Assembly: GCA_964348795.1 (NCBI GenBank)
Contig: CAYGDY010000010.1
Span: forward strand, 1-64,000
DNA length: 64,000 nt
Reading direction: 5' to 3'
Source: JADLAT01 sp964348795
GTDB taxonomy: Bacteria; Pseudomonadota; Alphaproteobacteria; Micavibrionales; Micavibrionaceae
The position numbers were made by a program, and so were the translations under genes. Positions 25,199 to 33,706 of the stretch are shown one piece after another. A model generated the notes under the pieces. It was not told where the DNA came from and did not search any database. It was given only the letters and a program-made list of their open reading frames with translations. Within the stretch, counting starts at the first letter, position 1. Each line of letters begins with the position of its first letter.

Positions 25199-27892
25199 TT
25201 ATTCAACCAGCTTATTCCACCATCCCTTTTTTTTTACAGCCGGAGGCTCATTGACCACTTCATAGGCCTTGGGTGTAGTGTCCAGATTTTCCGTCACACG
25301 CTTTTTGACAGGCGTTTTTTCATTGGCCGTGTCTTTCTTAGCAGGGGTCCGCCGCGCACGAAGGGGTTTTTCCTGTGCTGTTTCTTCCACAGGCATCAGG
25401 ATCCCAGCCTTTTCAGAGGAGGGTTCCTCCTGCGCATCAACGACAGACGGTTCGGCTTTGCGACTCCGGCTGTTTCTGGGCTTTTTCGCAGGGTCGGAAA
25501 TGACCGTATTCTCCTGCAAGGGCACATCGGGTTCCCCTTCAAATTCTGCCTCATCGACAAACTCGGACAGGGTACCGCTGTGTTCCTCGCTCTGGTCTTC
25601 GCGATCCTCGCGTTCACGGCCACCCCGTCTGCGTCCGCCGCGTCTGCCCCGTTTTCTGCCATTCCGGTCGCCCCCGTCTGTTTTGGGAAATCCATCTTCC
25701 CGTTCACGGGCCGTGTGCTGATCCTGCGGGGCCGGATCGTCTTCAGATTCGTCCTCCTTGACAAAAGGCTTGCTCATATCAATCCGGAAACCAGACGCGC
25801 CGAGCGTTTCATCGACCCGAATCATAATGGTAAAGCCATAGCGTTGTTCGATATCCGCCATGTTGGGCCGCTTGTGATTGAGAATATACAGTGCAACGGC
25901 GCCTGAGACGTACACGATAATCTCGGAAGCACGGCCTTTGATTCCCTCATCCTCAATGGCGCGAAGCACCTGAATGGAGGCCGCATCGGCCGTACGAATT
26001 CTGCCCAGACCACTACAATGCGTACAGATCTCAAACTGAGATTCTGTCAAAGACGGGCTCAAACGCTGACGTGAAAGCTCCATCAGACCAAAAGAGGAAA
26101 TCCGCCCCATCTGGATTCGGGCCCGATCCGTTGAAAGGGCATCGCGCATCCTCCGCTCGACTTTCGCATTGTTCCTGCGATCTTCCATGTCGATAAAGTC
26201 AATCACAACCAGACCGCCCAAATCCCGCAACCGCAACTGGCGTGCCACTTCGGCGGCGGCTTCCATATTGGTCTTGAGAGCTGTTTCCTCGATATGGCGT
26301 TCCTTTGTGGCCTTACCGGAGTTGACATCGATAGAGATCAGGGCTTCGGTCGGGTTAATGACCAGATAGCCGCCGGACGGCAGGGTCACCTGCGTTTCCC
26401 CGATGTCAGCAATCTGTTTTTCAATCTTGTAGTGACTGAACAGCGGGGCTGATTCTCCTTTGAATTCAATAACCTTTTTGGTATGGGACGGCATCAGCAT
26501 TTTCATGAAATTCCGGGCGGCTTTAAAGCCTTCCTCACCGGCAACATGGACTTCATCGATCTCGCGGGTGTAGAGATCCCGCACAGCCCGCTTGACCAGA
26601 TTGGCTTCTTCATAGACCAAAGCAGGCGCGGTTGATTCCAGCGTCAACTCCCGAATATTGTCCCACAGCCGCATCAGATAATCCAGATCCCGCTTGATTT
26701 CAGCCTGTGTCCGCGAGACACCCGCCGTTCTCAAAATGACAGACATGCCTTTGGGCACCTCCAGATCCTTGATAATCTGGCGCATATGGGCGCGGTCCTT
26801 GTAATTGGCAATTTTACGGCTTACGCCGCCAGCCCGTGGACTATTAGGCATCAACACGCAATACCGTCCCGGCAGGGACAGATACGAGCCAACCGCCGCG
26901 CCCTTGTTCCCGCGTTCTTCCTTGGAAACCTGGACCAGCATGATCTGGCCACGCTTGATCACTTCCTGAATTTTATATTTCCGGCGCAGACTAAACCGGA
27001 AACGCTGTTCCTCGCTGACATCATCCCCGCCCATTTTTTCAACGCGCTGGGAGGAATCCTGCCCGCCACCGTGGTGACGCCCTCCACCGTTCCAGCGGCC
27101 ACGACGTCCTCTTTGGCCCCGCCGGAAACGATTTCCACCATTCCGGTCCCTATAGCCATCAGACGTCCTGTTGTGATGACCGTCCTCTTCGGATTCGTTT
27201 TCCAGAACATTTCCGTTGATGTCATCCACATCCTGTTCATGATCGTTGTCGTTACCCGCACCGTCCTGATCATGACCCCGCTGTGACGGGCGCGTATCTT
27301 CCTCCGGCTCTTCCTCCGCCGCAATTTTCTCTACGACAGGGGCACTGGCGGACAAAGAGCGCGATTTTCTCCCGCTTTTTCTAGGGGCGTCTTCTCTATC
27401 CTGCGCACCGACAGCCTCTTCCCCCTCGGCAGACAGGTCTTCCGACAACACAACATCCCCACCGATTTCCTCGATGCTGTCGTGATCATCATGGATCTCT
27501 TCTATACCGCCATCCGAATCACCTTCATCATCCTGTGCGCTGTTCGCAATGTATTGTGCCTCTTCGGCTTCTTCCCGCGCTTCAGCTTCCTCGGCCTGAC
27601 GCAGGGCCGCTTCCTGCTCGGCCATTAAAGCCTCACGATCCGCAACAGGAATCCGGAAATAATCAGGGTGAATCTCAGAAAAAGGTAAAAAACCGTGCCG
27701 GTTTCCGCCAAAATTTACAAAAGCCGCCTGAAGCGAGGGTTCAACCCGCGTGACCTTGGCAAGGTAAATATTACCCTTCAGCGGTTTTCTAAACGCACTT
27801 TCGTAATCAAACTCAACCAGCCGACCATCGTCAACGACCGCAACCCGTGTTTCTTCTGCATGGGTTGCATCAATGAGCATCCTTTTTGTCAT
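25199..27892 (-). CDS. rne: Ribonuclease E
   Basis: An 897-residue RNase E/G-family endonuclease, the core of RNA decay and rRNA/tRNA processing. The split S1 domain starts at GNIYLAKVTRVEPSLQAAFV (40-59). It is interrupted at about 85-305 by an acidic then Arg/Gly-rich insertion, and resumes at YKIQEVIKRGQIMLVQVSKE. Catalytic Asp522 (SIDVNSGKA) and Asp565 (VVIDFIDMED) are present. The zinc-link is C623-T-H-C626. A C-terminal tail rich in Arg, Glu and Lys, probably the RNA-binding/degradosome scaffold, ends with AVKKKGWWNKLVE. It is divergent from amiC across 311 bases. Confidence 0.96.
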   Translation of the reverse strand: MTKRMLIDATHAEETRVAVVDDGRLVEFDYESAFRKPLKGNIYLAKVTRVEPSLQAAFVNFGGNRHGFLPFSEIHPDYFRIPVADREALMAEQEAALRQAEEAEAREEAEEAQYIANSAQDDEGDSDGGIEEIHDDHDSIEEIGGDVVLSEDLSAEGEEAVGAQDREDAPRKSGRKSRSLSASAPVVEKIAAEEEPEEDTRPSQRGHDQDGAGNDNDHEQDVDDINGNVLENESEEDGHHNRTSDGYRDRNGGNRFRRGQRGRRGRWNGGGRHHGGGQDSSQRVEKMGGDDVSEEQRFRFSLRRKYKIQEVIKRGQIMLVQVSKEERGNKGAAVGSYLSLPGRYCVLMPNSPRAGGVSRKIANYKDRAHMRQIIKDLEVPKGMSVILRTAGVSRTQAEIKRDLDYLMRLWDNIRELTLESTAPALVYEEANLVKRAVRDLYTREIDEVHVAGEEGFKAARNFMKMLMPSHTKKVIEFKGESAPLFSHYKIEKQIADIGETQVTLPSGGYLVINPTEALISIDVNSGKATKERHIEETALKTNMEAAAEVARQLRLRDLGGLVVIDFIDMEDRRNNAKVERRMRDALSTDRARIQMGRISSFGLMELSRQRLSPSLTESQFEICTHCSGLGRIRTADAASIQVLRAIEDEGIKGRASEIIVYVSGAVALYILNHKRPNMADIEQRYGFTIMIRVDETLGASGFRIDMSKPFVKEDESEDDPAPQDQHTAREREDGFPKTDGGDRNGRKRGRRGGRRRGGREREDREDQSEEHSGTLSEFVDEAEFEGEPDVPLQENTVISDPAKKPRNSRSRKAEPSVVDAQEEPSSEKAGILMPVEETAQEKPLRARRTPAKKDTANEKTPVKKRVTENLDTTPKAYEVVNEPPAVKKKGWWNKLVE

Positions 27893-28203
27893 ATTCTATC
27901 TCCATTATGCGCGATGCTGCCGACCTTCCCAAGGTGTTTATGTAGGAAAGGTGGCGCTATAAGCGCGTATTCATTAAAAAAATTTCAAGCTATTATTGTC
28001 TGCGAAACCTTTTAACTCTTCAAAACGCAAAAACCATAATAGTTAAACACCACAGGCACACTACACCGCTTGTAAAAATAGTACAAGCAAGAAAATGAGG
28101 GGTCCTTCAAAAGCTTGCACTCCCCAAGCGCATAATGGTACTTCTATAAAACACGTAATAATACTATCGCCTTTTTCTATGACATCCTTTTAAAGTCTTT
28201 TAC
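27893..28203. promoter_or_regulatory. Divergent rne-amiC intergenic region with likely long rne leader
   Basis: These 311 bases hold no gene that I can support. They are A/T-richer than the flanks. On the rne side there is a hairpin, CTTGTA...TACAAG, near 28069-28087, and an imperfect GGGGTCC/GGGAGTG-type pairing near 28100-28130. RNase E messages commonly have long structured leaders used for autoregulation, which would fit; the start points are not determined. No canonical -35/-10 pair was clear to me for amiC. No tRNA-like clover is visible. Confidence 0.4.
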
Positions 28204-29391
28204 ATGCGCTTGCCGTCTTTATTTTTTATGGTTTTTCTTGCGGCCCTTTCCCTGCTGTGCGGACTTCTCGTTCCCGTGCAGGGCGCCTTCGCGCTCGAAA
28301 TCCAGCGCACACGGGTGGGGGTGTATCCCGATAAAACGCGGGTTGTATTTGATCTGGATACGCCCGCAGAATATCGTGTTACACTCTCTGACAATGCCAG
28401 AACCCTTTATATTTCACTACCCCGCTTTCAGTGGGAGGCCGCGCCCGTCCCTTTGCCGGCCTCCGGTCATATCCTGACAATCAAGCCGGAAGCGTCTTCG
28501 GGAAAAACAATGCGGATTGCGATTGCCTTGCGGCGGCCCGTCCTGATCCAAAATACTTTTACTCTTCCCAAAACGCAGGACTTTCCAGACCGTCTTGTGG
28601 TCGATTTCAAACCCGAAGACCCCGAATATACCCCCCGGACAAGAACGCCTGAAACAGCACCCGCGCAAGGTCTTTCCGAAAATCATACCAGAACCGGAAG
28701 ACCCCTCATCATCATCGACCCCGGGCATGGCGGCATTGATCCCGGGGCCTCCGGCGCAGGCCTGCAGGAAAAAAATGTCGTGCTGGGCCTTGCCAAAGTC
28801 CTCAAACAGGAACTCGAAGAGAGCGGGCAATACAGTGTTCTCCTCACACGGGAACAGGATGTGTTTATCAAACTGGCAGACCGCGTGAAATTTGCCCGCC
28901 AGCACAAAGGGGATCTTTTTATCTCGATCCATGCTGATTCGGTCCAAAACGACCATGTTGGCGGCGCCTCGATCTACACCTTGTCGGAAACCGCCTCCGA
29001 TGCCCAGACAGAAAAACTGGCCGCACGGGAAAACAAAGCCGATCTGATCGCTGGCATTGACCTGAGCACCGAGGATCAGGAAGTCGCCAATATTCTAGTT
29101 GATCTGGCCATGCGCGATACCATGAACCAGTCGAAATTCTTTGCAGGCAAAGTCGTATCCATCATGCCGCGTCAGGGTGTCTCGCTTCTGGAGCGGCCCC
29201 ACCGGCATGCGGGCTTTGCCGTTCTCAAGGCACCCGATATCCCTTCTGTTCTGATTGAGGCTGGATTTATGTCCAACGAAAATGAGGCCCAACGCATGAA
29301 TTCTTTTGCTCATCGCCAGAAATTCGCGCGGGCGCTTCATAAAGGGATCGACAGTTATTTTGAGCAGGTCCGGAAAAACCAGAGAATCTAA
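28204..29391 (+). CDS. amiC: N-acetylmuramoyl-L-alanine amidase, AmiC type
   Basis: A 395-residue periplasmic cell-wall amidase that splits septal peptidoglycan. A signal peptide (about 1-30) is followed by an AMIN domain (about 32-135) for envelope targeting. The Amidase_3 zinc domain (about 167-390) contains IIIDPGHGGIDPGA with zinc His175, Glu189 in LQEKNVV, a zinc His in SIHADS, and the catalytic Glu in IEAGFMSN. The gene is divergent from rne, the conserved alphaproteobacterial order. mrcA, often next, is replaced here by a small lipoprotein gene. Confidence 0.96.
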   Translation: MRLPSLFFMVFLAALSLLCGLLVPVQGAFALEIQRTRVGVYPDKTRVVFDLDTPAEYRVTLSDNARTLYISLPRFQWEAAPVPLPASGHILTIKPEASSGKTMRIAIALRRPVLIQNTFTLPKTQDFPDRLVVDFKPEDPEYTPRTRTPETAPAQGLSENHTRTGRPLIIIDPGHGGIDPGASGAGLQEKNVVLGLAKVLKQELEESGQYSVLLTREQDVFIKLADRVKFARQHKGDLFISIHADSVQNDHVGGASIYTLSETASDAQTEKLAARENKADLIAGIDLSTEDQEVANILVDLAMRDTMNQSKFFAGKVVSIMPRQGVSLLERPHRHAGFAVLKAPDIPSVLIEAGFMSNENEAQRMNSFAHRQKFARALHKGIDSYFEQVRKNQRI

Positions 29392-29529
29392 CTCTCTGAT
29401 ATGACACAATTATATGACATAATATTACTGTTGCATTTTTGTCTCACTTGCTTTGAAAAAAAGGAATCAGCGCTTGAAAAACTATGTGCAATACAGTTCC
29501 AGTTGTGTATAAGGGATAAGATCAAAATT

Positions 29530-29565
29530 TGTCCTTTCATAAACAAAAGGACAGGGTGATTTTTA
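29530..29565 (+). terminator. Possible terminator or leader hairpin downstream of amiC
   Basis: An 8-base perfect stem TGTCCTTT/AAAGGACA (29530-29537 and 29546-29553) is followed by GGGTGATTTTTATTTAA. The T-tract starts seven bases after the stem, later than normal. It lies 140 bases after amiC and 48 before the lipoprotein gene, so it could terminate amiC or be the leader hairpin of the next gene. Confidence 0.35.
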
Positions 29566-29600
29566 TTTAACTTTATAAATATATTGAATGAGGTCTCAAA

Positions 29601-29786
29601 ATGAAGAAATTAGCTTTTACACTTTGCATCGTTGGTACGGCATTGACACTGTCCGCTTGTGACACAACAGGCGCAGGCAATGTTGACACTGCGGCACCTT
29701 ACGCTTCCGAGCGCACTGCTGGTAACGACCAAGCGCCTGATGCCGCACCTGCTGAGCGCGTATTCCAAGAAAAACAAATGAAATAA
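29601..29786 (+). CDS. Small lipoprotein (61 residues)
   Basis: ATG at 29601 is preceded by GAGG. A signal peptide with lipobox LSAC gives a lipidated Cys20 and a mature part of only 42 residues, rich in Ala, Pro, Asp, Gly and ending QMK. Its own hairpin terminator follows, so it is a monocistronic short message, the style of an abundant outer-membrane lipoprotein. It has no heptad pattern like Lpp. The C-terminal Lys and the L,D-transpeptidase gene 0.5 kb away are suggestive only. Function unknown. Confidence 0.8.
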   Translation: MKKLAFTLCIVGTALTLSACDTTGAGNVDTAAPYASERTAGNDQAPDAAPAERVFQEKQMK

Positions 29787-29811
29787 TTTGTTTTTAAACA
29801 ATAAGCTTAGG

Positions 29812-29847
29812 AAAGACTGTTTCGCGTAAGCAAACAGTCTTTTTTAA
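29812..29847 (+). terminator. Rho-independent terminator of the small lipoprotein gene
   Basis: An 11-base perfect stem AAAGACTGTTT/AAACAGTCTTT (29812-29822 and 29832-29842) with a 9-base loop runs directly into a T-tract. It lies 25 bases after the stop. Confidence 0.9.
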
Positions 29848-29927
29848 TTTCTGATTCTATGAGAAAATGAATCCACGCTCCCCGTTCCGACCTTGTCTTC
29901 AGGGGGGCATATACCACAGGCCCCCCT

Positions 29928-30242
29928 ATGTTACATAAAAAAATTCTGGACATTTTTTATCTGCTTTTTGCAAATACTCTCGGGTTTTTCGTGCCGATTG
30001 TTCTTTATCCGCTGGGGATTTTTTTGAACATCATAGAGTTTGACAAGGAAGGTCCCAATCCGGTCCTGTTGCAGTTTGCGTTCCTGCAGGCTACAACCGT
30101 GACATGGCTGGTGTGCGCCCTTTTCAGTCTGGCATTTTTGTTTATCCGCGACAAGATCCGGTGGGTCTTTATCTTGGCCCCTGTGCTTATCCCCCTGTTT
30201 TACGGGACGGTTACGTTGCTCAAACTGCAACTTCTGCAGTAA
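29928..30242 (+). CDS. Small polytopic membrane protein, unknown
   Basis: A 104-residue protein with three hydrophobic segments (about 12-34, 50-70 and 78-98) and a short polar loop with EFDKEGPNP. No family recognised. There is no clear strong ribosome site before ATG 29928 (the upstream run is CAGGCCCCCC). It lies alone between a terminator and the convergent L,D-transpeptidase gene. A C9A7 homopolymer starts right after its stop codon. Confidence 0.65.
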   Translation: MLHKKILDIFYLLFANTLGFFVPIVLYPLGIFLNIIEFDKEGPNPVLLQFAFLQATTVTWLVCALFSLAFLFIRDKIRWVFILAPVLIPLFYGTVTLLKLQLLQ

Positions 30243-30276
30243 CCCCCCCCCAAAAAAACCACGCCCTAAAAAATGT

Positions 30277-31260
30277 TTAGTTTTTCTGTACCGTTTTTTC
30301 GGCCGTATTCTGGACAATTTTGCTGTCTGTCACCCGCAAGGAGGGCCGGCGGGCAATGGAAACCGGATAACTGTTCCGCTCCTTGAGCGCCATCCGGATC
30401 GCCGGCCAGCGCAAACGATCCTGATAGGGGCCTGCCGCCTTGATAATCATTTTCATCTGCGCATCAGTAATTTTTTCTTCCTTGACCTCGCCCATTTCTT
30501 CCATCTGGACGGACTGCTCGACTGTGGGGCTGGCTTCGAGAAAGAGTTCGTCTCCAATCCAGGCCAGTTTCAGCGGTTGGTTCACAACCGTGACTTTAGT
30601 CCCCAGCGGGGCCATTTTGTAAAGCTCTATAATGGCCTCGGGATAAAGCCGCAAGCACCCGCTGGAGCTCCTGCGTCCAATCCCGAAGGGCTTGTTGGTG
30701 CCGTGAATGGCGTACTGGGACCAACCCAGATACATGGCATGCGTCCCCATAGGGTTTTCATCCCCCGGACCCACGACTTCAGGAAGCTTGGGATCTTCCT
30801 TTCTCATCCGCGGTGTCGGTCGCCAGATAGGCCCTTCCACTTTCCGGACAATCTGGGTTGTGCCTTCCGGCGTGTTGAGCCCCTCGCGCCCGACCCCCAC
30901 AGGGGTGCTGAAAGGCGCGGCATTGCCATTGAAGTACGCATAGAGCCGCATGTCGGCCAGATTGATCACAATCCCCTCCCGCGGCGCATTGGGCAAAATA
31001 TGGCGCGTGGGGATAATCAGTTTTGTCCCCTTGCCCGGCATCCAGGGGTCCACATAAGGGTTGGCCGCCCGCAATTCCACAAACCCGATATTGTAATCCC
31101 GCGCCAGATGCACGAAAGTATCTTCATAATCCGTGCGGATTTCCTGCATGTCTCCAATATATGGCAAATCATACCCCGCCTGAGCCGGCGTGATAACACC
31201 GCCCAGCAAAAGCGCGCCAGAGAGAAGTCCCACAAGATTTCTTTTTAAAAACTTTTGCAT
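30277..31260 (-). CDS. L,D-transpeptidase (YkuD family) with LysM-like region
   Basis: A 327-residue exported enzyme of the ErfK/YbiS/YcfS group, which forms 3-3 peptidoglycan cross-links or attaches proteins to the wall. The signal peptide ends near ITPAQAGYDLP. A LysM-like stretch (about 40-87) with HLARDYNIGFVELRAANP should bind peptidoglycan. The YkuD domain (about 97-255) has catalytic His186 (YAIHGTNKPF) and Cys202 (RRSSSGCLRLYPE). Start ATG at 31260 gives a normal signal peptide and has AGGA upstream. It lies inside the last 16 bases of icd, so the two are coupled. Confidence 0.93.
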   Translation of the reverse strand: MQKFLKRNLVGLLSGALLLGGVITPAQAGYDLPYIGDMQEIRTDYEDTFVHLARDYNIGFVELRAANPYVDPWMPGKGTKLIIPTRHILPNAPREGIVINLADMRLYAYFNGNAAPFSTPVGVGREGLNTPEGTTQIVRKVEGPIWRPTPRMRKEDPKLPEVVGPGDENPMGTHAMYLGWSQYAIHGTNKPFGIGRRSSSGCLRLYPEAIIELYKMAPLGTKVTVVNQPLKLAWIGDELFLEASPTVEQSVQMEEMGEVKEEKITDAQMKMIIKAAGPYQDRLRWPAIRMALKERNSYPVSIARRPSLRVTDSKIVQNTAEKTVQKN

Positions 31261-32480
31261 GATGCGCGTCCTGTTTCCTTTTCCAGACCCTTCACGACCT
31301 GATCCATAAACTGTTCCGTTGTGAGCCATGTTTGCTCTGCCCCGACCAACAGGGCCAAATCTTTCGTCATCAAGCCCGCTTCTACGGTCTTGATACAGGT
31401 TTCTTCCAGCAAAGCCGAAAACGCGACCAGCGCCTGATTCTCATCAAAAACGCCCCTGTAATACAGCCCTTTGGACCACGCGAAAATCGAGGCAATCGGG
31501 TTGGTCGATGTCGGCTGACCCTGCTGGTGCAACCTATAATGCCGTGTTACCGTTCCGTGCGCGGCTTCCGCTTCCACACATTGCCCGTCCGGTGTCAACA
31601 AAACAGATGTCATCAACCCCAAGGACCCAAACCCCTGTGCCACCACATCGGACTGGACATCCCCATCGTAGTTCTTGCAGGCCCATACAAACCCGCCTTC
31701 TGATTTGATAGCCTGCGCCACCATATCGTCAATCAGACGATGTTCGTAAAACAACTGTCGCGCTTCAAACGCAGAACGAAATTCACGATCATATATTGTC
31801 TGGAAGATGTCTATAAAGCGTCCATCATATTCTTTCAAGATCGTATTTTTCGTGGACAGATAAACAGGATATCCTCTTTGCAATCCGTAATTAAATGTCG
31901 ATCGGGCAAAGCCCTCAATGGAATCATCCAGGTTATACATCCCCAGCGCGACGCCTTTTGAAGGAAAATCAAAGATTTCATACTCCTGTACGTCTGTTCC
32001 GTCCTTTGGAACGTACACCAGTTTCAGGAGCCCGGGCGCGGGGATCGTGATATCGGTTGCCTTGTATTGATCCCCAAACGCATGACGGCCCACGATAATG
32101 GGTTTTTGCCAGCCCGACACGTAACGGGGCACGTTCCTGCACAAAATGGGTTCCCGAAAAACCGTCCCATTCAGGATATTGCGGATGGTCCCATTGGGCG
32201 ATTTCCACATTTTTTTGAGACCAAATTCCCTGACACGCCCTGCATCAGGCGTAATCGTGGCACATTTCACTCCCACACGGTAGCGCGCAATGGCTTCTCC
32301 CGCTTCAATGGTAACGCGATCCTGCGTAGCGTCCCGATTTTCAATGGACAGGTCAAAATATTTCAGATCAATATCCAGATAGGGTTTGATCAACCGCTCC
32401 CGAATCATCTGCCAGATGATCCGCGTCATTTCGTCCCCGTCAATTTCGACAACCGGATTGTCGACCTTAATTTTTTTCAT
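31245..32480 (-). CDS. icd: NADP-dependent isocitrate dehydrogenase, dimeric eukaryote-like type
   Basis: A 411-residue TCA-cycle enzyme that makes 2-oxoglutarate, CO2 and NADPH. The start MKKIKVDNPVVEIDGDEMTRIIW and the motifs ATITPDAGRVREF, SPNGTIRNILNGTVFREPI and NYDGDVQSDVVAQGFGSLG match the class shared by alphaproteobacteria and eukaryotic cytosol/mitochondria, not the E. coli type. The 3' end overlaps the L,D-transpeptidase start by 16 bases, an odd pairing of central metabolism with wall remodelling. No terminator separates them. Confidence 0.97.
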   Translation of the reverse strand: MKKIKVDNPVVEIDGDEMTRIIWQMIRERLIKPYLDIDLKYFDLSIENRDATQDRVTIEAGEAIARYRVGVKCATITPDAGRVREFGLKKMWKSPNGTIRNILNGTVFREPILCRNVPRYVSGWQKPIIVGRHAFGDQYKATDITIPAPGLLKLVYVPKDGTDVQEYEIFDFPSKGVALGMYNLDDSIEGFARSTFNYGLQRGYPVYLSTKNTILKEYDGRFIDIFQTIYDREFRSAFEARQLFYEHRLIDDMVAQAIKSEGGFVWACKNYDGDVQSDVVAQGFGSLGLMTSVLLTPDGQCVEAEAAHGTVTRHYRLHQQGQPTSTNPIASIFAWSKGLYYRGVFDENQALVAFSALLEETCIKTVEAGLMTKDLALLVGAEQTWLTTEQFMDQVVKGLEKETGRASCKSF

Positions 32481-32537
32481 AATTTATTCTTATCTTCTGC
32501 ATCATGGTATTTCTGCAGGATACTATGCAATTTGCGC

Positions 32538-33032
32538 TTAAATTTCCAGAGAAGTTTCAAGGGCCCCTTGCAATTTTTCAAAGGCCCGATCGAAAAGACT
32601 GCTTTTGATCAATAAGCCCACCCCTTGCTTGTAGACTTCGTACTGGAGCGTTTTGGGCCCAATCTTCCGGATCATAAACCGGAAAAGCGGCGCATGATAT
32701 TCGGATTTATAATATGTATAGCTGGCATACCCCTCTTCAAAATCGCACTCCACCGTTCTATAGGACAACATCTTCTTTTCAACGGCCCTGCAATACAAGT
32801 CATCGAGCGTTCGGAACTGGGCTTTCGTGAAACCCATTTTCGGGGAATAGTGCGGGTTATTGATCACCTCGAAAACCATGAGAAGAAGTGTATCATATTT
32901 TTCAAAAGGATCAAAGCAAGACCCTGCCCCCTTACGGTCCGTAACAAAATAAAAAAATGTCTGGAAACGCTCTGGAATTGGGGTAATATCAGCAAGAACT
33001 TGAGAAAACCCGAAAAACGATCCGGACCCCAT
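32538..33032 (-). CDS. Hypothetical protein divergent from the YfgM-like gene
   Basis: About 164 residues from ATG 33032; a shorter start at 32879 (MVFEVINNPHYSPKMGF) gives 113. I do not recognise it. It is soluble, rich in aromatic residues (YASYTYYKSEYHAPLFRF) and has no signal peptide. The open frame extends to 33104 but that would run antisense into the next gene. ATG 33032 shares CATG with the divergent ATG 33031. It lies 57 bases upstream of icd in the same direction. Coding nature is likely but the start is uncertain. Confidence 0.6.
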   Translation of the reverse strand: MGSGSFFGFSQVLADITPIPERFQTFFYFVTDRKGAGSCFDPFEKYDTLLLMVFEVINNPHYSPKMGFTKAQFRTLDDLYCRAVEKKMLSYRTVECDFEEGYASYTYYKSEYHAPLFRFMIRKIGPKTLQYEVYKQGVGLLIKSSLFDRAFEKLQGALETSLEI

Positions 33033-33699
33033 GAGTGATTTATTCAGAGAAGTCGATGATACCCTGCGCCAAGAGCGCGTCCTGAAATTCTGGAAGGAAA
33101 ACACCCCCTATATCCTGTTTTTTGTCATCGGCACGATTGTCCTGACCGGAGGGGTTTCCGCCTACAAGAGCTGGCAACGCCGCGTGAACCAAGAAGCCAC
33201 GTCCGCGCTCATCGCACTGGAAGAAACCCCCGATTACCCCGATTCCGCGATCACGGCACTGGAATCCAAGGCAACGCTGGTCAAACCGGATTTCAGGGCT
33301 CTTGCTTCTTTCAAGGCCGCCCAGGCTTTTCTGTTGAAAAAAGAGCCGCAAAAAGCTCTGGTGCTTTACGAAGCGCTTTCAAAAGATCCTGATATTTCTG
33401 AAGATTTTCGCGCGCCCGCCCTATTGATGTTCGTGCGCCTGCAAAGGGATTCCGGCACAGACTCTCCGGAAACCCTTTTGGCAATGATGGCCCCTCTCTG
33501 GAAAGATCCACAAAATATCTGGGCCCCCCACGCCCATCTGGAGGCGGCGCTCATACAAGCCCATGCCTTGAAAGATTTTAAAAAGGCGCGCGAACATCTG
33601 AACCACATTCAAGAAACCAAAGACTTGCCGGAAACGCTCTATCAAAAAGCACAGGCGCTGGATCATCTCTACGCCCTGAAAAACAAAACGAACGGATAG
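33031..33699 (+). CDS. YfgM-like TPR ancillary membrane protein
   Basis: A 222-residue protein: short cytoplasmic head (MSDLFREVDDTLRQERVLKF), one transmembrane helix at about 27-44, then a periplasmic TPR-like helical domain (FKAAQAFLLKKEPQKALVLYEAL and similar pairs). This is the layout of the YfgM family, which works with SecYEG and periplasmic chaperones. The following bamB and der complete the conserved yfgM-bamB-der order. It is 7 bases from bamB and probably co-transcribed. Confidence 0.88.
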   Translation: MSDLFREVDDTLRQERVLKFWKENTPYILFFVIGTIVLTGGVSAYKSWQRRVNQEATSALIALEETPDYPDSAITALESKATLVKPDFRALASFKAAQAFLLKKEPQKALVLYEALSKDPDISEDFRAPALLMFVRLQRDSGTDSPETLLAMMAPLWKDPQNIWAPHAHLEAALIQAHALKDFKKAREHLNHIQETKDLPETLYQKAQALDHLYALKNKTNG

Positions 33700-33706
33700 A
33701 AATCCC

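Noticed and set aside
29474..29513. TTGAAA and TATAAG as a promoter for the small lipoprotein
   Set aside because: Spacing of 28 bases is far from 17; not accepted.
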